DNA from: Austwickia sp039812465
GTDB taxonomy: Bacteria; Actinomycetota; Actinomycetes; Actinomycetales; Dermatophilaceae
DNA length: 64,000 nt
NCBI GenBank assembly: GCA_039812465.1
Contig: JBDIAS010000001.1
Location: 1-64,000 of the forward strand
Direction: 5' to 3'
Shown here: positions 19,087-27,627 of the stretch, in pieces
Layout: each line of letters starts with the position of its first letter
How positions within the stretch are numbered: the first letter of the stretch is position 1
Program-made: the position numbers and the translations under genes
The notes under the pieces: generated by a model
Seen by the model: only the letters and a program-made list of their open reading frames with translations
Database searches by the model: none
What the model was told of the DNA's origin: nothing

Positions 19087-19157
19087 GCTCCACTGGCCGC
19101 AACCGCTCCACTGGCCGCAACCGCCCCGCCGGCCGCAACCGCCCCGCCGCCCCGGCC
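19087..19157. repeat. 18-bp tandem repeat, about four degenerate copies
   Basis: GCTCCACTGGCCGCAACC occurs twice exactly (19087, 19105). GCCCCGCCGGCCGCAACC (19123) and a shortened copy from 19141 follow. Confidence 0.75.
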
Positions 19158-19192
19158 GCTCCGCCGGCCGCGAACCGCCCACCACGCGACGA

Positions 19193-19225
19193 CGACGCCC
19201 CGCCGGGTCTGCCGGCGGGGCGTCG
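19193..19225 (-). terminator. Terminator of the fadA-fadB transcript
   Basis: CGACGCCCCGCCGG (19193-19206) and CCGGCGGGGCGTCG (19212-19225) form a perfect 14-bp stem with a 5-nt loop, starting 26 nt past the fadB stop. There is no T-run, as is common in high-GC actinobacteria. Confidence 0.75.
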
Positions 19226-19250
19226 CTGTCGGTCAGAGGCGGTAGGTCGC

Positions 19251-21368
19251 TCAGGTGGCGACGCTGGCCACCCCCGGCGGGAGGAAGCGCGCCCCGGTGA
19301 CCTTCTCGGAGACCCCGCTGCGGTCGAGCAGCGGGGTGAGCCCGCCGTTCCAGAACTGGAAGCCCGCGCCGGTGATCATGGCGAGGTCCAGGTCCTGGGC
19401 GGCGATCGCGACGCCCTCGTCGAGCATCAGCCGGGCTTCTTCGGCCAACCCGGCGAGGACCGTCTCACGCACCTGCTCGGCGGTCAGGACCTCCGGGTTC
19501 TCCGGGGTGCGATACAGCGCGGCCACGGCGGGGTCGACCACCATGCCCTCCGGCCCGAACGTGTAGTAGCTCGCCTTCTTCTCCTCCACGACCCTGCGCA
19601 GGTTCTCCGAGACCGTGAACCGCTCCGGGAACGCGGCGGCGAGCGTCTCCCCGTTGTGCAGAGCGATCGCCGGGCCCACGAGGCCGAGCAGCACGAACGG
19701 CGGCATCGGGGCGACCCCGGCGAACCCCTGGTCCGCCACCTCGATCGGGGTGCCCGCGTCGACGATCCGGCCGATGTCCGACATGAACCGGCCGAGCAGC
19801 CGGTTCACGATGAACGACGGGCTGTCCTTCACGAGGATCGCCGTCTTGCCCAGCGAGCGACCGGTCGCGAACGCGGTGGCGAGGGTCGCGTCGTCGGTGC
19901 GCTCGCCCTTGACGATCTCCAGCAGCGGCATGACGGCCACCGGGTTGAAGAAGTGGAACCCGACGACCCGCTCGGGGTGCGCCAGGTCGGCCGCCATCGC
20001 CGTGATCGACAGCGAGGAGGTGTTGGTCGCGAGCACGCACTCCGGGCTCACGACCGCTTCGACCTCGGCCCAGACCTGCTTCTTGACCCCGAGGTCCTCG
20101 AAGACGGCCTCGATCACGAACTCGGCGTCGGCGAAGTCGGACTTCTCGGTCGCCCCGGTCACCAGCGCCTTGAATCGGTTGGCTCGGTCGTTGGTGACGC
20201 GCCCCTTCTTCACGAGCTTGTCGATCTCCGCGTGCACGTACGCGATGCCCTTCTCGACCCGCTGCTCGTCCAGGTCGGTCATGACCACGGGCACCTTCAG
20301 ACGCCGGACGAACAGGAGCGCCAGCTGGCTCGCCATCAGGCCCGCGCCGACGATCCCGACCTTCGTGACCGGGCGGGCCAACGCGCGATCCGGCGCGCCC
20401 GCGGGCCGCTTGGCCCGCTTCTGCACCAGGTCGAAGGCGTAGAGGCCGGCCCGCAGCTCGTCGCTCAGGATCAGGTCGGTCAGAGCGTCGTTCTCCCCGG
20501 CGAAGCCCTCCTCGCGCGTCGCGGTGCGGGCGGCGGCCATGAGGTCCAAGGCCCGGTACGGGGCGGGGGCGTACCCGCCCGTCTTCATGTCGGCCATCGC
20601 CCGGCCGGCCGCGATCGCGCCATCCCAGGCCGCAGCGTCGTCCAGGTCGATCTCGCGACGTGTCACGGTCACGTCACCCGTGAGCACGCGGGCGGCCCAG
20701 CGGAGCGATTCGGCGAGGAAGTCCGCGCCCTCCAGCAGCACGTCCGCCAGCCCCATCTCATGGGCGCTGGGGCCGTTGAGCATCTTGTTCATCGACAGGG
20801 GGTTCTCGATCACGACCTTGATCGCGTTCTCGATGCCGACGAGGCGCGGGACGAACCACGTGCCGCCCCAGCCGGGCACGAGGCCGAGGAAGCACTCCGG
20901 CAGCGCGAACGCGGGCATCGCGGCCGAGATCGTCCGGTAGGTGCAGTAGAGGTTGATCTCGACCCCGCCGCCGAGGACGAGCCCGTTGATGAAGGAGAAG
21001 CTCGGCACCCCGATGTCGGAGATCTTGGTGAAGGTGTCGTGGCCGAGCTCGGCGATGGCCCGAGCCTGCTCGCGGGTGGTCACCTGCGCCACGCCGGACA
21101 GGTCCGCCCCGGCCGCGAGGATGAACGGCTTGCCGGTGATCCCGATTGCCGCGATCTCGCCCGCGTCGGCCCGCACCTTCAGCCCGTCGAGCACCTCGCC
21201 GAGGCCGATCAGGGTCCGCGGGCCGAGGGTGTTGGGGCGGGTGTGGTCGTGGCCATTGTCCAGCGTGATCAGCGCCATCGTGCCGGCGCCGCCGGGCAGC
21301 TCCACGTCTCGCGCGAGGGCGTGGGTGACGACCTCGTCGGGGAAGACCGCCTGGAAGTCGATGCTCAT
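19251..21368 (-). CDS. fadB: Fatty-acid oxidation protein: enoyl-CoA hydratase / 3-hydroxyacyl-CoA dehydrogenase
   Basis: This 705-residue bifunctional beta-oxidation enzyme has an N-terminal crotonase domain (about 1-310; oxyanion segments ILAAGADLSG and LGGGVEINLYCTYRTI, catalytic region LPECFLGLVPGWGGT). A 3-hydroxyacyl-CoA dehydrogenase follows, with Rossmann motif GAGLMAS, FHFFNPV, NRLLGRF and two C-terminal 3HCDH domains. It hydrates enoyl-CoA and oxidises the 3-hydroxyacyl-CoA with NAD+. ATG 21368 has AGGAGAG upstream and overlaps the fadA stop by 4 nt (ATGA), so the two are translationally coupled, thiolase first. A 14-bp-arm terminator follows. The pair sits at the place normally held in actinobacteria next to RNase D. 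Confidence 0.93.
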   Translation of the reverse strand: MSIDFQAVFPDEVVTHALARDVELPGGAGTMALITLDNGHDHTRPNTLGPRTLIGLGEVLDGLKVRADAGEIAAIGITGKPFILAAGADLSGVAQVTTREQARAIAELGHDTFTKISDIGVPSFSFINGLVLGGGVEINLYCTYRTISAAMPAFALPECFLGLVPGWGGTWFVPRLVGIENAIKVVIENPLSMNKMLNGPSAHEMGLADVLLEGADFLAESLRWAARVLTGDVTVTRREIDLDDAAAWDGAIAAGRAMADMKTGGYAPAPYRALDLMAAARTATREEGFAGENDALTDLILSDELRAGLYAFDLVQKRAKRPAGAPDRALARPVTKVGIVGAGLMASQLALLFVRRLKVPVVMTDLDEQRVEKGIAYVHAEIDKLVKKGRVTNDRANRFKALVTGATEKSDFADAEFVIEAVFEDLGVKKQVWAEVEAVVSPECVLATNTSSLSITAMAADLAHPERVVGFHFFNPVAVMPLLEIVKGERTDDATLATAFATGRSLGKTAILVKDSPSFIVNRLLGRFMSDIGRIVDAGTPIEVADQGFAGVAPMPPFVLLGLVGPAIALHNGETLAAAFPERFTVSENLRRVVEEKKASYYTFGPEGMVVDPAVAALYRTPENPEVLTAEQVRETVLAGLAEEARLMLDEGVAIAAQDLDLAMITGAGFQFWNGGLTPLLDRSGVSEKVTGARFLPPGVASVAT

Positions 21369-22594
21369 CGCGCGCTCTCCTGCTTCGTCGCGGCACTCGG
21401 GCCGGTGTGGTGGGGGTTCTCCCAGATGACGGCGGCGCCCATCCCGATGCCGATGCACATGGCGGTCATCCCGTAGCGCACCTCCGGTCGCTGCTCGAAC
21501 TGCCGGGCCAGCTGGATCATGAGGCGGACCCCGGAGGCGGCCAGCGGGTGGCCGCAGGCGATGGCGCCGCCGTACGGGTTCACGCGCGGGTCGTCGTCGG
21601 CGAGGCCGAAGTGCTCGGTGAACGCGAGCACCTGCACGGCGAACGCCTCGTTGATCTCGAACAGGCCGATGTCCTCGACGCTCAGGCCGGCGTTCGCGAG
21701 GGCCTTCTCCGCGGCGGGGACCGCGCCGTAGCCCATCACCTCGGGCTCGACCCCGGCGAAGCCGAAGGAGACGAGCCGCATCCGCACGGGAAGGCCGAGC
21801 TCGTCCGCCGCCTCCTGCGACGCGATGAGGCAGGCGGTGGCGCCGTCGTTGAGGCCCGCCGAGTTGCCGGCGGTCACGCGCCCGTGGGGCCGGAACGCGG
21901 TCTTCAGGCCCGCCAGGCCCTCCATCGTCACGTCCGGGCGCGGCGGCTCGTCCGTGGTCGCGAGGCCCCACCCGAGCTCCGCGTGCCGCGTGGCGACGGG
22001 CACGAGGTCGGCCTGGATATGCCCGGATGCGTAGGCCGCGGCGAGCTTGTGCTGGCTGCCCATCGCGTAGGCGTCCGCCCGCTCCTTGGTGAGCTGCGCG
22101 AACCGGTCGTGCAACGCCTCGGCCGTGTTGCCCATCGACAGCGCCTCGGGGTCGACGATCTTCTCGGCGATGAAGCGCGGGTTCGGGTCGACGCCCTGGC
22201 CCATCGGGTGGTGGCCCATGTGCTCCACGCCCCCGGCGATCGCGACGTCGTAGGCACCGAACGCGATCTGCGCGGCGGCGGTCGTGACCGCGGTCATCGC
22301 GCCGGCGCACATGCGGTCGATCGCGTAGCCGGGCACGGTGACCGGCAGGCCCGACAGCAGCGCCGCGGTGCGGCCGATCGTCAGGCCCTGGTCGCCGGTC
22401 TGCGTGGTGGCCGCGATCGCGACGTCGCCGACCCGGTCAGGCGGCAGCTCGGGGTGGCGGCGCAGCAACTCGCGAATACAGGAGACGACCAGGTCGTCCG
22501 CGCGGGTCTGAGCGTAGATGCCCGACTGGCCCGCTTTGCCGAACGGGGTGCGGACGCCGTCGACGAAGACGACCTCATGACGTGGGATGGACAC
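21365..22594 (-). CDS. fadA: Acetyl-CoA acyltransferase (3-ketoacyl-CoA thiolase)
   Basis: This 409-residue thiolase cleaves 3-ketoacyl-CoA with CoA in the last step of beta-oxidation. The acyl-accepting cysteine is Cys96 in DRMCAGAM. INEAFAV and the CGHPLAASG histidine follow, and a second Cys lies in MCIGIGMG near the C-terminus. GTG 22594 has GAGGGAG upstream and gives the standard MSIPRHEVVFVDGVRTPFGKAG opening. It is the first gene of the fadA-fadB operon. A 15-bp perfect palindrome, GTCAGTATTACTGAC, lies 63 bp before its start and is the best candidate for fatty-acid-responsive control. Confidence 0.95.
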   Translation of the reverse strand: MSIPRHEVVFVDGVRTPFGKAGQSGIYAQTRADDLVVSCIRELLRRHPELPPDRVGDVAIAATTQTGDQGLTIGRTAALLSGLPVTVPGYAIDRMCAGAMTAVTTAAAQIAFGAYDVAIAGGVEHMGHHPMGQGVDPNPRFIAEKIVDPEALSMGNTAEALHDRFAQLTKERADAYAMGSQHKLAAAYASGHIQADLVPVATRHAELGWGLATTDEPPRPDVTMEGLAGLKTAFRPHGRVTAGNSAGLNDGATACLIASQEAADELGLPVRMRLVSFGFAGVEPEVMGYGAVPAAEKALANAGLSVEDIGLFEINEAFAVQVLAFTEHFGLADDDPRVNPYGGAIACGHPLAASGVRLMIQLARQFEQRPEVRYGMTAMCIGIGMGAAVIWENPHHTGPSAATKQESAR

Positions 22595-22654
22595 GGATAC
22601 TCCCTCGCTGGTGGAACGGGCGGTACGGCGGGACGGCATCGTGACGGTGCGCCT

Positions 22655-22675
22655 CTTGTCAGTATTACTGACGAG
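22655..22675. promoter_or_regulatory. Palindromic operator upstream of fadA-fadB
   Basis: GTCAGTA-T-TACTGAC (22658-22672) is a perfect palindrome of 7-bp arms, extended to CT...AG at 22655-22675. A closely related perfect palindrome, GTTAGTA-A-TACTAAC, stands upstream of the DUF485-actP genes at 52959. Confidence 0.6.
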
Positions 22676-22728
22676 TAGGGCAGATGCCAGGGGTGCCGAG
22701 CGCCGCTTCGCGAGCGGGGCGATGTCGG

Positions 22729-22763
22729 TCAGTGCTCGGCGAAGGGTCGATCAGTGCTCGGCG
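22729..22763. repeat. Duplicated 3' end of the RNase D gene
   Basis: TCAGTGCTCGGCG occurs at 22751-22763, where it is the real stop and last codons (minus strand), and again at 22729-22741 just downstream. Confidence 0.6.
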
Positions 22764-24304
22764 GCGGGATGGTCGCTCTCGGCGGCCGGTTCGTCGCCCG
22801 CGCCCGCGGGCGGCTCGGCAGGCTGGGCCAGCGCGTCGAGGATGATCGGCGCGGCGACGTCCACCTGCCAGCTGCGCGCCCCCCGCTCGCGCAGAGCCTC
22901 CCGGACCGCGGCGTCGTCGGCGGGCGGAGGCTCCCAGAGCAGCCGACGCAGCAGGTCCGGCGCAAGGAGGTTCTCCACCGGGACCCGGTGCTCGGCTGAG
23001 AAGGCGCTGAACAGCTCGCGCGCGCGGTTCAGCCGGGCCGCCGCCGCCGGGTCGCGGTCGGCCCAGGCCCGCGGCGGGGGCGGGCCGGTGCTCGTCACGT
23101 TGCGGGGGGGCAACTGCTCCTCCGGCAGCGCCAGCGCGCCCTTGGACGCGGTGAGCCAGTGCACCGCGTAACGCCGCGCGGAGCGGTTCGTGGTGGCCGC
23201 CACCACCTCGGCCGCGCTGGCCGGCGCGGCCTGGGCGATGTCGACCAGTGCGAAGTCGGGGATGACGCGGCCGGGGGAGATGTCGCGGGTACGGGCGATC
23301 TCGTCGCGGGCGTACCACAGCGCCCGCGCGATCCCGAGCGTGCGCCGGCTGCGGATCTTGTGCAGGCCGGACAGTCGGCGCCAGGGGTCGACCCGCGCGG
23401 GCGGCCCGGCAAAGGAGGTCAGCGCGTCGAACTCCTCCTGCGCCCAGGCGAGCTTGCCCTGGGCCGACAGGTCGGCCTCGATCGCGTCGCGGAGGTCGAC
23501 GAGGACCTCGACGTCGAGCGCCGCGTAGCGCAGCCACGGTTCGGGCAGCGGCCGGGTGGACCAGTCGACCGCCGAATGCTCCTTGGCGAGCGTCATGTGC
23601 AGGTAGTGCTCCAGCACCGCAGCCAGCCCGACCCGCGGCTGGCCGGCCAGCCGGGCCCCGAGCTCGGTGTCGAACAGGCGCGCGGGCGCCAGCCCCACCT
23701 CGGCCAGGCACGGTAGGTCCTGGGTGGCGGCGTGCAGGACCCATTCGACGCCCTCCAGCGCGCGGGCCAGGGGGGTCAGGTCGGGGCAGGCGATCGGGTC
23801 GATCAGGATCGTGCCCGCGCCGGCGCGGCGGATCTGCACGAGGTAGGCGCGCTGGCCGTACCGGTAACCGGAAGCCCGCTCCGCGTCCACGGCGACCGGT
23901 CCGGTCCCGCCCGCCAGCGCGGCGGCCGCCTCCGCCAGCGCGTCCTCCTCCTCGACGACGTCGGGGATCCCGTCGCGGGGGTGGTCGAGCAGGAGGGGGG
24001 CGTCCAGCTCCTGGCCCCCGTCCCGGTCGCGGTGCTGGTCGTGGGCAGGGTCGTGGTCGTGGGTAGGGTCCTGTGCCTGGTGCGCTTCGGGGCCGGATCC
24101 CTCGGGTCCGCTTGCGCCGTCGGCAGGCTCGTCGGCTGGCTCCGCGTGGGCGCGGGCGCCGCGGGTTGCGGCCAGCTCAGCCTGCACGGCGGCCCGGGAC
24201 GCGCGCGTGCGCCGCCGCCGGCCGGTGCGCACGGGTCGTTCGGTCGCGTCGGCGTCGCGGGCGTCTGCTTCTGCCGGGTCGGTGCGGTCCTGGTGGGTGC
24301 TCAT
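22751..24304 (-). CDS. rnd: Ribonuclease D-like 3'-5' exonuclease with HRDC domain
   Basis: This 517-residue protein has a disordered, charged N-terminus (to about residue 110, with a His/Asp-rich DPTHDHDPAHDQHRDRD stretch) and a DEDDy exonuclease domain: VAVDAERASGYRYGQRAYLVQI (Asp/Glu), HAATQDLPCL (Asp), and YAALDVEVLVDL (Tyr and Asp). An HRDC domain around LSGLHKIRSRRTLGIARALWYARDEIA follows. It probably trims structured RNA 3' ends. ATG 24304 is chosen; GTG 24313 is an alternative in frame. It follows DUF3000 by 27 nt, and the pair is divergent from hemE, as in many actinobacteria (Rv2681 in M. tuberculosis). Confidence 0.92.
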   Translation of the reverse strand: MSTHQDRTDPAEADARDADATERPVRTGRRRRTRASRAAVQAELAATRGARAHAEPADEPADGASGPEGSGPEAHQAQDPTHDHDPAHDQHRDRDGGQELDAPLLLDHPRDGIPDVVEEEDALAEAAAALAGGTGPVAVDAERASGYRYGQRAYLVQIRRAGAGTILIDPIACPDLTPLARALEGVEWVLHAATQDLPCLAEVGLAPARLFDTELGARLAGQPRVGLAAVLEHYLHMTLAKEHSAVDWSTRPLPEPWLRYAALDVEVLVDLRDAIEADLSAQGKLAWAQEEFDALTSFAGPPARVDPWRRLSGLHKIRSRRTLGIARALWYARDEIARTRDISPGRVIPDFALVDIAQAAPASAAEVVAATTNRSARRYAVHWLTASKGALALPEEQLPPRNVTSTGPPPPRAWADRDPAAAARLNRARELFSAFSAEHRVPVENLLAPDLLRRLLWEPPPADDAAVREALRERGARSWQVDVAAPIILDALAQPAEPPAGAGDEPAAESDHPAAEH

Positions 24305-24331
24305 GCCAACCACCAGAATGTCACGGACCGT

Positions 24332-24913
24332 TCACCGTCTCACCCCTGGAAGCGGCGTGACGCCCTCGGTCAAGGGTGGCAACCCGGCCAGGGAGCAGAG
24401 CAGGTCGCTCCACGCGCGCAGGTGGCCGCCCAATTCGGGGCCGTCGGTGGTCCACGAGGCGCGCAACTCCAACTCGACGACCGGCTCGCGCTCCGACAGC
24501 GTCCCGAAGCTCTCCGAGACGACCCGCGTGACCGTCCCACCGAGGGCGCGCGCCCCGGGCTCGACCTCCTCCAGCGCGTCGGTCAGCCAGGACCAGCCGA
24601 CCTCGCCGAGGAGCGGGTCGGCGGCCAGCTCCGGCTCCATCCGGGCGGAGGCGTAGGTGACCAACCGCCAGCTCCCGTCCCACGCCTCGGGGAAGCTGGG
24701 GTCGTGCAGGACGATGAACCGACCTGTCGCGGGAGGATCCTCCACCCCGGCGAGGACGACCTCGGCCGACACCGCCGTGCTGAACGGCGAGATGCGCTGG
24801 GGGGCGGGGGAGTCCTCGAGGCGGATCTCGGGACGGAGCCGGGCATGCGTGAGCGCGTCCACGGATCGCGCGAAGAGTTCGTAGGCCCCCCGCCGCGCAT
24901 GACGGCTGTTCAC
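24332..24913 (-). CDS. DUF3000 family protein
   Basis: This 193-residue soluble protein is of the actinobacterial DUF3000 family, with family-like segments ISPFSTAVSAEVV, GRFIVLHDPSFPEAWDGSWRLVTY and VGWSWLTDALEEV. Function is unknown; the constant pairing with RNase D suggests an RNA-linked or house-keeping role, which is inference. GTG 24913 is supported by TATGGT located 6 nt upstream, consistent with a leaderless transcript; the frame remains open upstream without a ribosome site. It is divergent from hemE. Confidence 0.87.
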   Translation of the reverse strand: MNSRHARRGAYELFARSVDALTHARLRPEIRLEDSPAPQRISPFSTAVSAEVVLAGVEDPPATGRFIVLHDPSFPEAWDGSWRLVTYASARMEPELAADPLLGEVGWSWLTDALEEVEPGARALGGTVTRVVSESFGTLSEREPVVELELRASWTTDGPELGGHLRAWSDLLCSLAGLPPLTEGVTPLPGVRR

Positions 24914-24919
24914 GTTCGC

Positions 24920-24925
24920 ACCATA
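24920..24925 (-). promoter_or_regulatory. Candidate -10 element (TATGGT) of a leaderless promoter for DUF3000-rnd
   Basis: On the minus strand TATGGT is followed by GCGAAC and GTG 24913, the spacing of a leaderless start. Confidence 0.5.
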
Positions 24926-25024
24926 CGGCCGCGCGCGCGGCCTCGACGGGCACCACGCCGAATGGCTGGTCCCCGCCGGTCGACGGGTCGGGCCGGGCGG
25001 TGTGCGGCCCGCGGGGGCGCCCCC

Positions 25025-25058
25025 GTACACGCAGTCGTACGCGCAGTCGTACGCGCAG
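25025..25058. repeat. 12-bp tandem repeat upstream of hemE
   Basis: GTACACGCAGTC, GTACGCGCAGTC and GTACGCGCAG follow one another about 40 bp before the hemE start, in the divergent promoter region. Confidence 0.6.
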
Positions 25059-25098
25059 CCCGGGGCACGACCAGCCCGGACGTGTGAGGATGGCTCGC

Positions 25099-26139
25099 GT
25101 GACCGACGACCGCAACGCCCGGACCGACAGCCTCCTCGTGCGCGCCGCGCGCCGCGTCCCCGGCGAGCGGCCCCCGGTGTGGTTCATGCGGCAGGCGGGC
25201 CGGTCGCTCCCGGAGTATCGCGAGCTGCGGGCCGACGTCCCCATGCTCACCGCGTGCCTCGATCCGGCGCTGGTCACCGAGATCACGCTGCAGCCCGTGC
25301 GCCGCCACGGGGTCGACGCGGCGATCCTCTTCAGCGACATCGTCGTCCCGCTGGCGGCCGTCGGGGTGGACGTGGACATCGTGGCCGGGACCGGCCCGGT
25401 CGTGGCCCGTCCGATCCGCCGCCGAGAGGATCTGGCCCAGCTGACCTGTCTCGCCGAGGCTCACGTGAGCGAGGTGGCGCAGGCGGTGCGGCTGCTGGTC
25501 GCGGAGCTGGGCGAGACCCCGCTGATCGGGTTCGCCGGCGCCCCCTTCACGCTGGCCTCCTACCTGGTCGAGGGCGGGCCGAGCCGGACCCTCCAGCACA
25601 CCAAGGCCCTCATGCACGGCGACCCGGAGCTGTGGCACGACTTGTGCACGGCGCTGGCCCAGATCGCCGGGGAGTTCCTCGCCGTGCAGGTGCGCGGCGG
25701 GGCGAGCGCGGTGCAGTTGTTCGACAGCTGGGTCGGGGCGCTGCCGCTGGAGGACTACCAGCGGTTCGTGGCGCCCTACTCTGCGGCGGCGCTCGCGGCG
25801 GTCGCCGAGACGGGGGTGCCGCGGATCCACTTCGGCGTCGGTACGGGGGAGCTGCTGGCCGCCATGGGTCAGGTCGGCGCCGAGGTGGTGGGCGTCGACT
25901 TCCGGCTCCGCCTCGACGAGGCGAGCCGCCGGATCGGGCCGGGCTACGCCGTCCAGGGCAACCTCGACCCCGCGCTGCTGTTCGCGCCGTGGCCGGTGAT
26001 CGAGGCGCAGGTGCGTCGGATCGTCGCGGAGGGACGGGCCACGCCGGGTCATATCTTCAACCTCGGCCACGGGGTGCTGCCCAGCACCGACGCGGACGTC
26101 CTCACCAGGGTCGTCGAGCTGGTCCACTCCCTGGGCTGA
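25099..26139 (+). CDS. hemE: Uroporphyrinogen decarboxylase
   Basis: This 346-residue enzyme decarboxylates the four acetate side chains of uroporphyrinogen III to give coproporphyrinogen III in heme synthesis. Signature segments are PVWFMRQAGRSLPEYRE near the N-terminus and GFAGAPFTLASYLVEGG. The catalytic Asp lies in ILFSDIVVPL, and NLGHGVLPSTD is near the end. I chose GTG 25099, which has TGAGGA 8 nt upstream; ATG 25090 in frame overlaps that site and would add three residues. hemQ follows by 67 bases, whereas the coproporphyrinogen oxidase gene usually found between them is missing here. Confidence 0.95.
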   Translation: MTDDRNARTDSLLVRAARRVPGERPPVWFMRQAGRSLPEYRELRADVPMLTACLDPALVTEITLQPVRRHGVDAAILFSDIVVPLAAVGVDVDIVAGTGPVVARPIRRREDLAQLTCLAEAHVSEVAQAVRLLVAELGETPLIGFAGAPFTLASYLVEGGPSRTLQHTKALMHGDPELWHDLCTALAQIAGEFLAVQVRGGASAVQLFDSWVGALPLEDYQRFVAPYSAAALAAVAETGVPRIHFGVGTGELLAAMGQVGAEVVGVDFRLRLDEASRRIGPGYAVQGNLDPALLFAPWPVIEAQVRRIVAEGRATPGHIFNLGHGVLPSTDADVLTRVVELVHSLG

Positions 26140-26194
26140 CCGCGCTCCCCGAGGAGGTCGGCGGGGCCGGTGGGCGGGGCTTTGCGCGCTCGCC

Positions 26195-26200
26195 CAGAAT
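26195..26200 (+). promoter_or_regulatory. Candidate -10 element of a leaderless promoter for hemQ
   Basis: CAGAAT followed by GAGGCT (6 nt) and ATG 26207 fits a leaderless start. No ribosome site is present. It would give hemQ its own promoter inside the 67-nt gap after hemE. Confidence 0.35.
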
Positions 26201-26206
26201 GAGGCT

Positions 26207-27031
26207 ATGACCGACGCCACGAATCCCTCCAGCGCACCGGACCAGAACGCGGCCGCCCAACCCGTTGCCCCCGCCTCCGGGCCGGCCACCGCTGACGCGA
26301 GCCCCGCCGACGCGAGCGAGACCAGCGACGTACGCAACCTCGATCGCATCCGCGAGCTGAACGAGACCATCCGCTACGCCATGTGGTCGGTGTTCCGTGC
26401 GGCCCGGGCGTTGCCGGCGTCGGACGCCGAGCGGGAGGCGATGGCGGCCGAGGTGAACGGGCTGCTGGAGTCGTTGGCCGAGCAGGACCTGGTGGTGCGC
26501 GGCTGCTATGACGTCGCGGGCCTGCGGGCCGACGCCGACCTGATGTTCTGGTGGCACGCGCCGACGATCGAGGTGGCGCAGCGCGCGTACCAGGGGCTGC
26601 GCCGGACCCGACTCGGCTCCCACCTGGAGCCCGTCTGGTCCGCGGCGGCGCTGCACCGGCCCGCCGAGTTCAACCGCAGCCACCTGCCGGCGTTCCTCGC
26701 CGGGGAACCGGCCCGCGCGTACGTGTGCGTCTACCCGTTCATCCGCTCGTACGACTGGTATGTGATGGAGGACGCGCAGCGGCGCGCGATGCTGGCCGAG
26801 CACGGCCAGATGGCGCGCGAATACGGCGACGTACGGGCCAACACGATCGCCTCGTTCGCGCTGAACGACTACGAGTGGGTGCTGGCGTTCGAGGCCGACG
26901 AACTGGACCGCATCGTCGACCTGATGCGCCACCTGCGCGGCTCCAAGGCCCGGCTCCACGTCCGCGAGGAGGTGCCGTTCTTCACGGGCCCGCGGCGCGA
27001 CATGCAGCAGATCGTGGCCGCCCTGCCCTGA
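26207..27031 (+). CDS. hemQ: Coproheme decarboxylase (chlorite-dismutase family)
   Basis: This 274-residue protein has a disordered Ala/Pro-rich lead (1-38) and then the double ferredoxin-like fold of HemQ: IRYAMWSVFRA, LMFWWHAPTIEVAQRAYQGLRRT, SHLPAFL, YPFIRSYDWYVMEDAQRRAMLAEHG with the catalytic Tyr, and a C-terminal SFALNDYEWVLAFEADELDRIVDLM. It converts coproheme to heme b with peroxide, the last step of the coproporphyrin-dependent pathway of Gram-positives. It follows hemE as in M. tuberculosis Rv2676c. The window shows neither hemY nor hemH, so the pathway is split between loci. Confidence 0.93.
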   Translation: MTDATNPSSAPDQNAAAQPVAPASGPATADASPADASETSDVRNLDRIRELNETIRYAMWSVFRAARALPASDAEREAMAAEVNGLLESLAEQDLVVRGCYDVAGLRADADLMFWWHAPTIEVAQRAYQGLRRTRLGSHLEPVWSAAALHRPAEFNRSHLPAFLAGEPARAYVCVYPFIRSYDWYVMEDAQRRAMLAEHGQMAREYGDVRANTIASFALNDYEWVLAFEADELDRIVDLMRHLRGSKARLHVREEVPFFTGPRRDMQQIVAALP

Positions 27032-27061
27032 CCCAAATCGCGCCCTGCGCCCCTCGAGTGT

Positions 27062-27481
27062 CTAGTCGTCCTCGACGGGGTGCAGGCGCAGGGAGATCGA
27101 GTTGATGCAGTACCGCTGGTCGGTCGGCGTGGCGTAGCCCTCCCCCTCGAACACGTGCCCCAGGTGGGATCCGCACGACGCGCAGCGCACCTCGACGCGG
27201 CGCATCCCGAGCGAGAGGTCCTCCACGTACTCCACCGCCTCCCCGGCGAGCGGCGCGTAGAACGACGGCCAGCCGCAGTGGCTCGCGAATTTGGTCTCGC
27301 TGCGGAAGAGCTCGGCGCCGCAGGCGCGGCACGTGTAGACCCCGACCGCGGTGGTGTCGGTGTATTCACCGACGCCCGGCGGCTCCGTGCCGGCGCGGCG
27401 CAACACCGCGAACTCCTCCGGCGTCAGCTGCTGCGCCCACTCCTCGTCCGTTCGCTGCACCGCGTAGCTGCCCTCGCGCAT
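27062..27481 (-). CDS. msrB: Peptide-methionine (R)-S-oxide reductase
   Basis: This 139-residue MsrB reduces methionine R-sulfoxide in proteins. Zinc cysteines appear as CRAC and CASC pairs. HCGWPSF and the catalytic cysteine in RYCINSISL are present, so the enzyme is complete. I chose ATG 27481 because GGAGG lies 5 nt upstream on the minus strand; an in-frame ATG at 27493 precedes that site and would leave no ribosome site. It converges on hemQ with a 30-nt gap and no clear terminator. Confidence 0.95.
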   Translation of the reverse strand: MREGSYAVQRTDEEWAQQLTPEEFAVLRRAGTEPPGVGEYTDTTAVGVYTCRACGAELFRSETKFASHCGWPSFYAPLAGEAVEYVEDLSLGMRRVEVRCASCGSHLGHVFEGEGYATPTDQRYCINSISLRLHPVEDD

Positions 27482-27566
27482 CGTGACCTCCATCCCACGT
27501 CGCCTCGCCGGTCCCTGCCGCCGACGATAACCGCTGGGGCTGGGCGCGGCTCGCCGAGGCTTCGGC

Positions 27567-27627
27567 GGTGTGGGCCTACGGTGTGGGCCTACGGTGTGGG
27601 CCTACGGTGTGGGCCTACGGTGTGGGC
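27567..27627 (+). repeat. 13-bp tandem repeat ending at the start codon, each unit carrying a -10-like TACGGT
   Basis: GGTGTGGGCCTAC repeats exactly four times (27567, 27580, 27593, 27606). A partial fifth copy runs into ATG 27628. The junctions create TACGGT at 27577, 27590, 27603 and 27616; the last is 6 nt before the ATG, the spacing of a leaderless promoter. Copy number could tune expression. Confidence 0.75.

Larger units (their letters stand above)
18846..19192. other. Gene-free region between murA and the fadB terminator
   Basis: The stretch contains the murA promoter, an A/T-richer segment to about 18965, and an 18-bp tandem repeat at 19087-19157. Minus-strand frames crossing the repeats encode only low-complexity RPVERL-like units and are not convincing genes. 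No RNA gene was recognised. Confidence 0.55.

Noticed and set aside
18851..19138. Minus-strand frame encoding RPVERL-like repeats upstream of murA
   Set aside because: It is a translation of the 18-bp tandem repeat and the murA promoter, with no ribosome site and no family resemblance.
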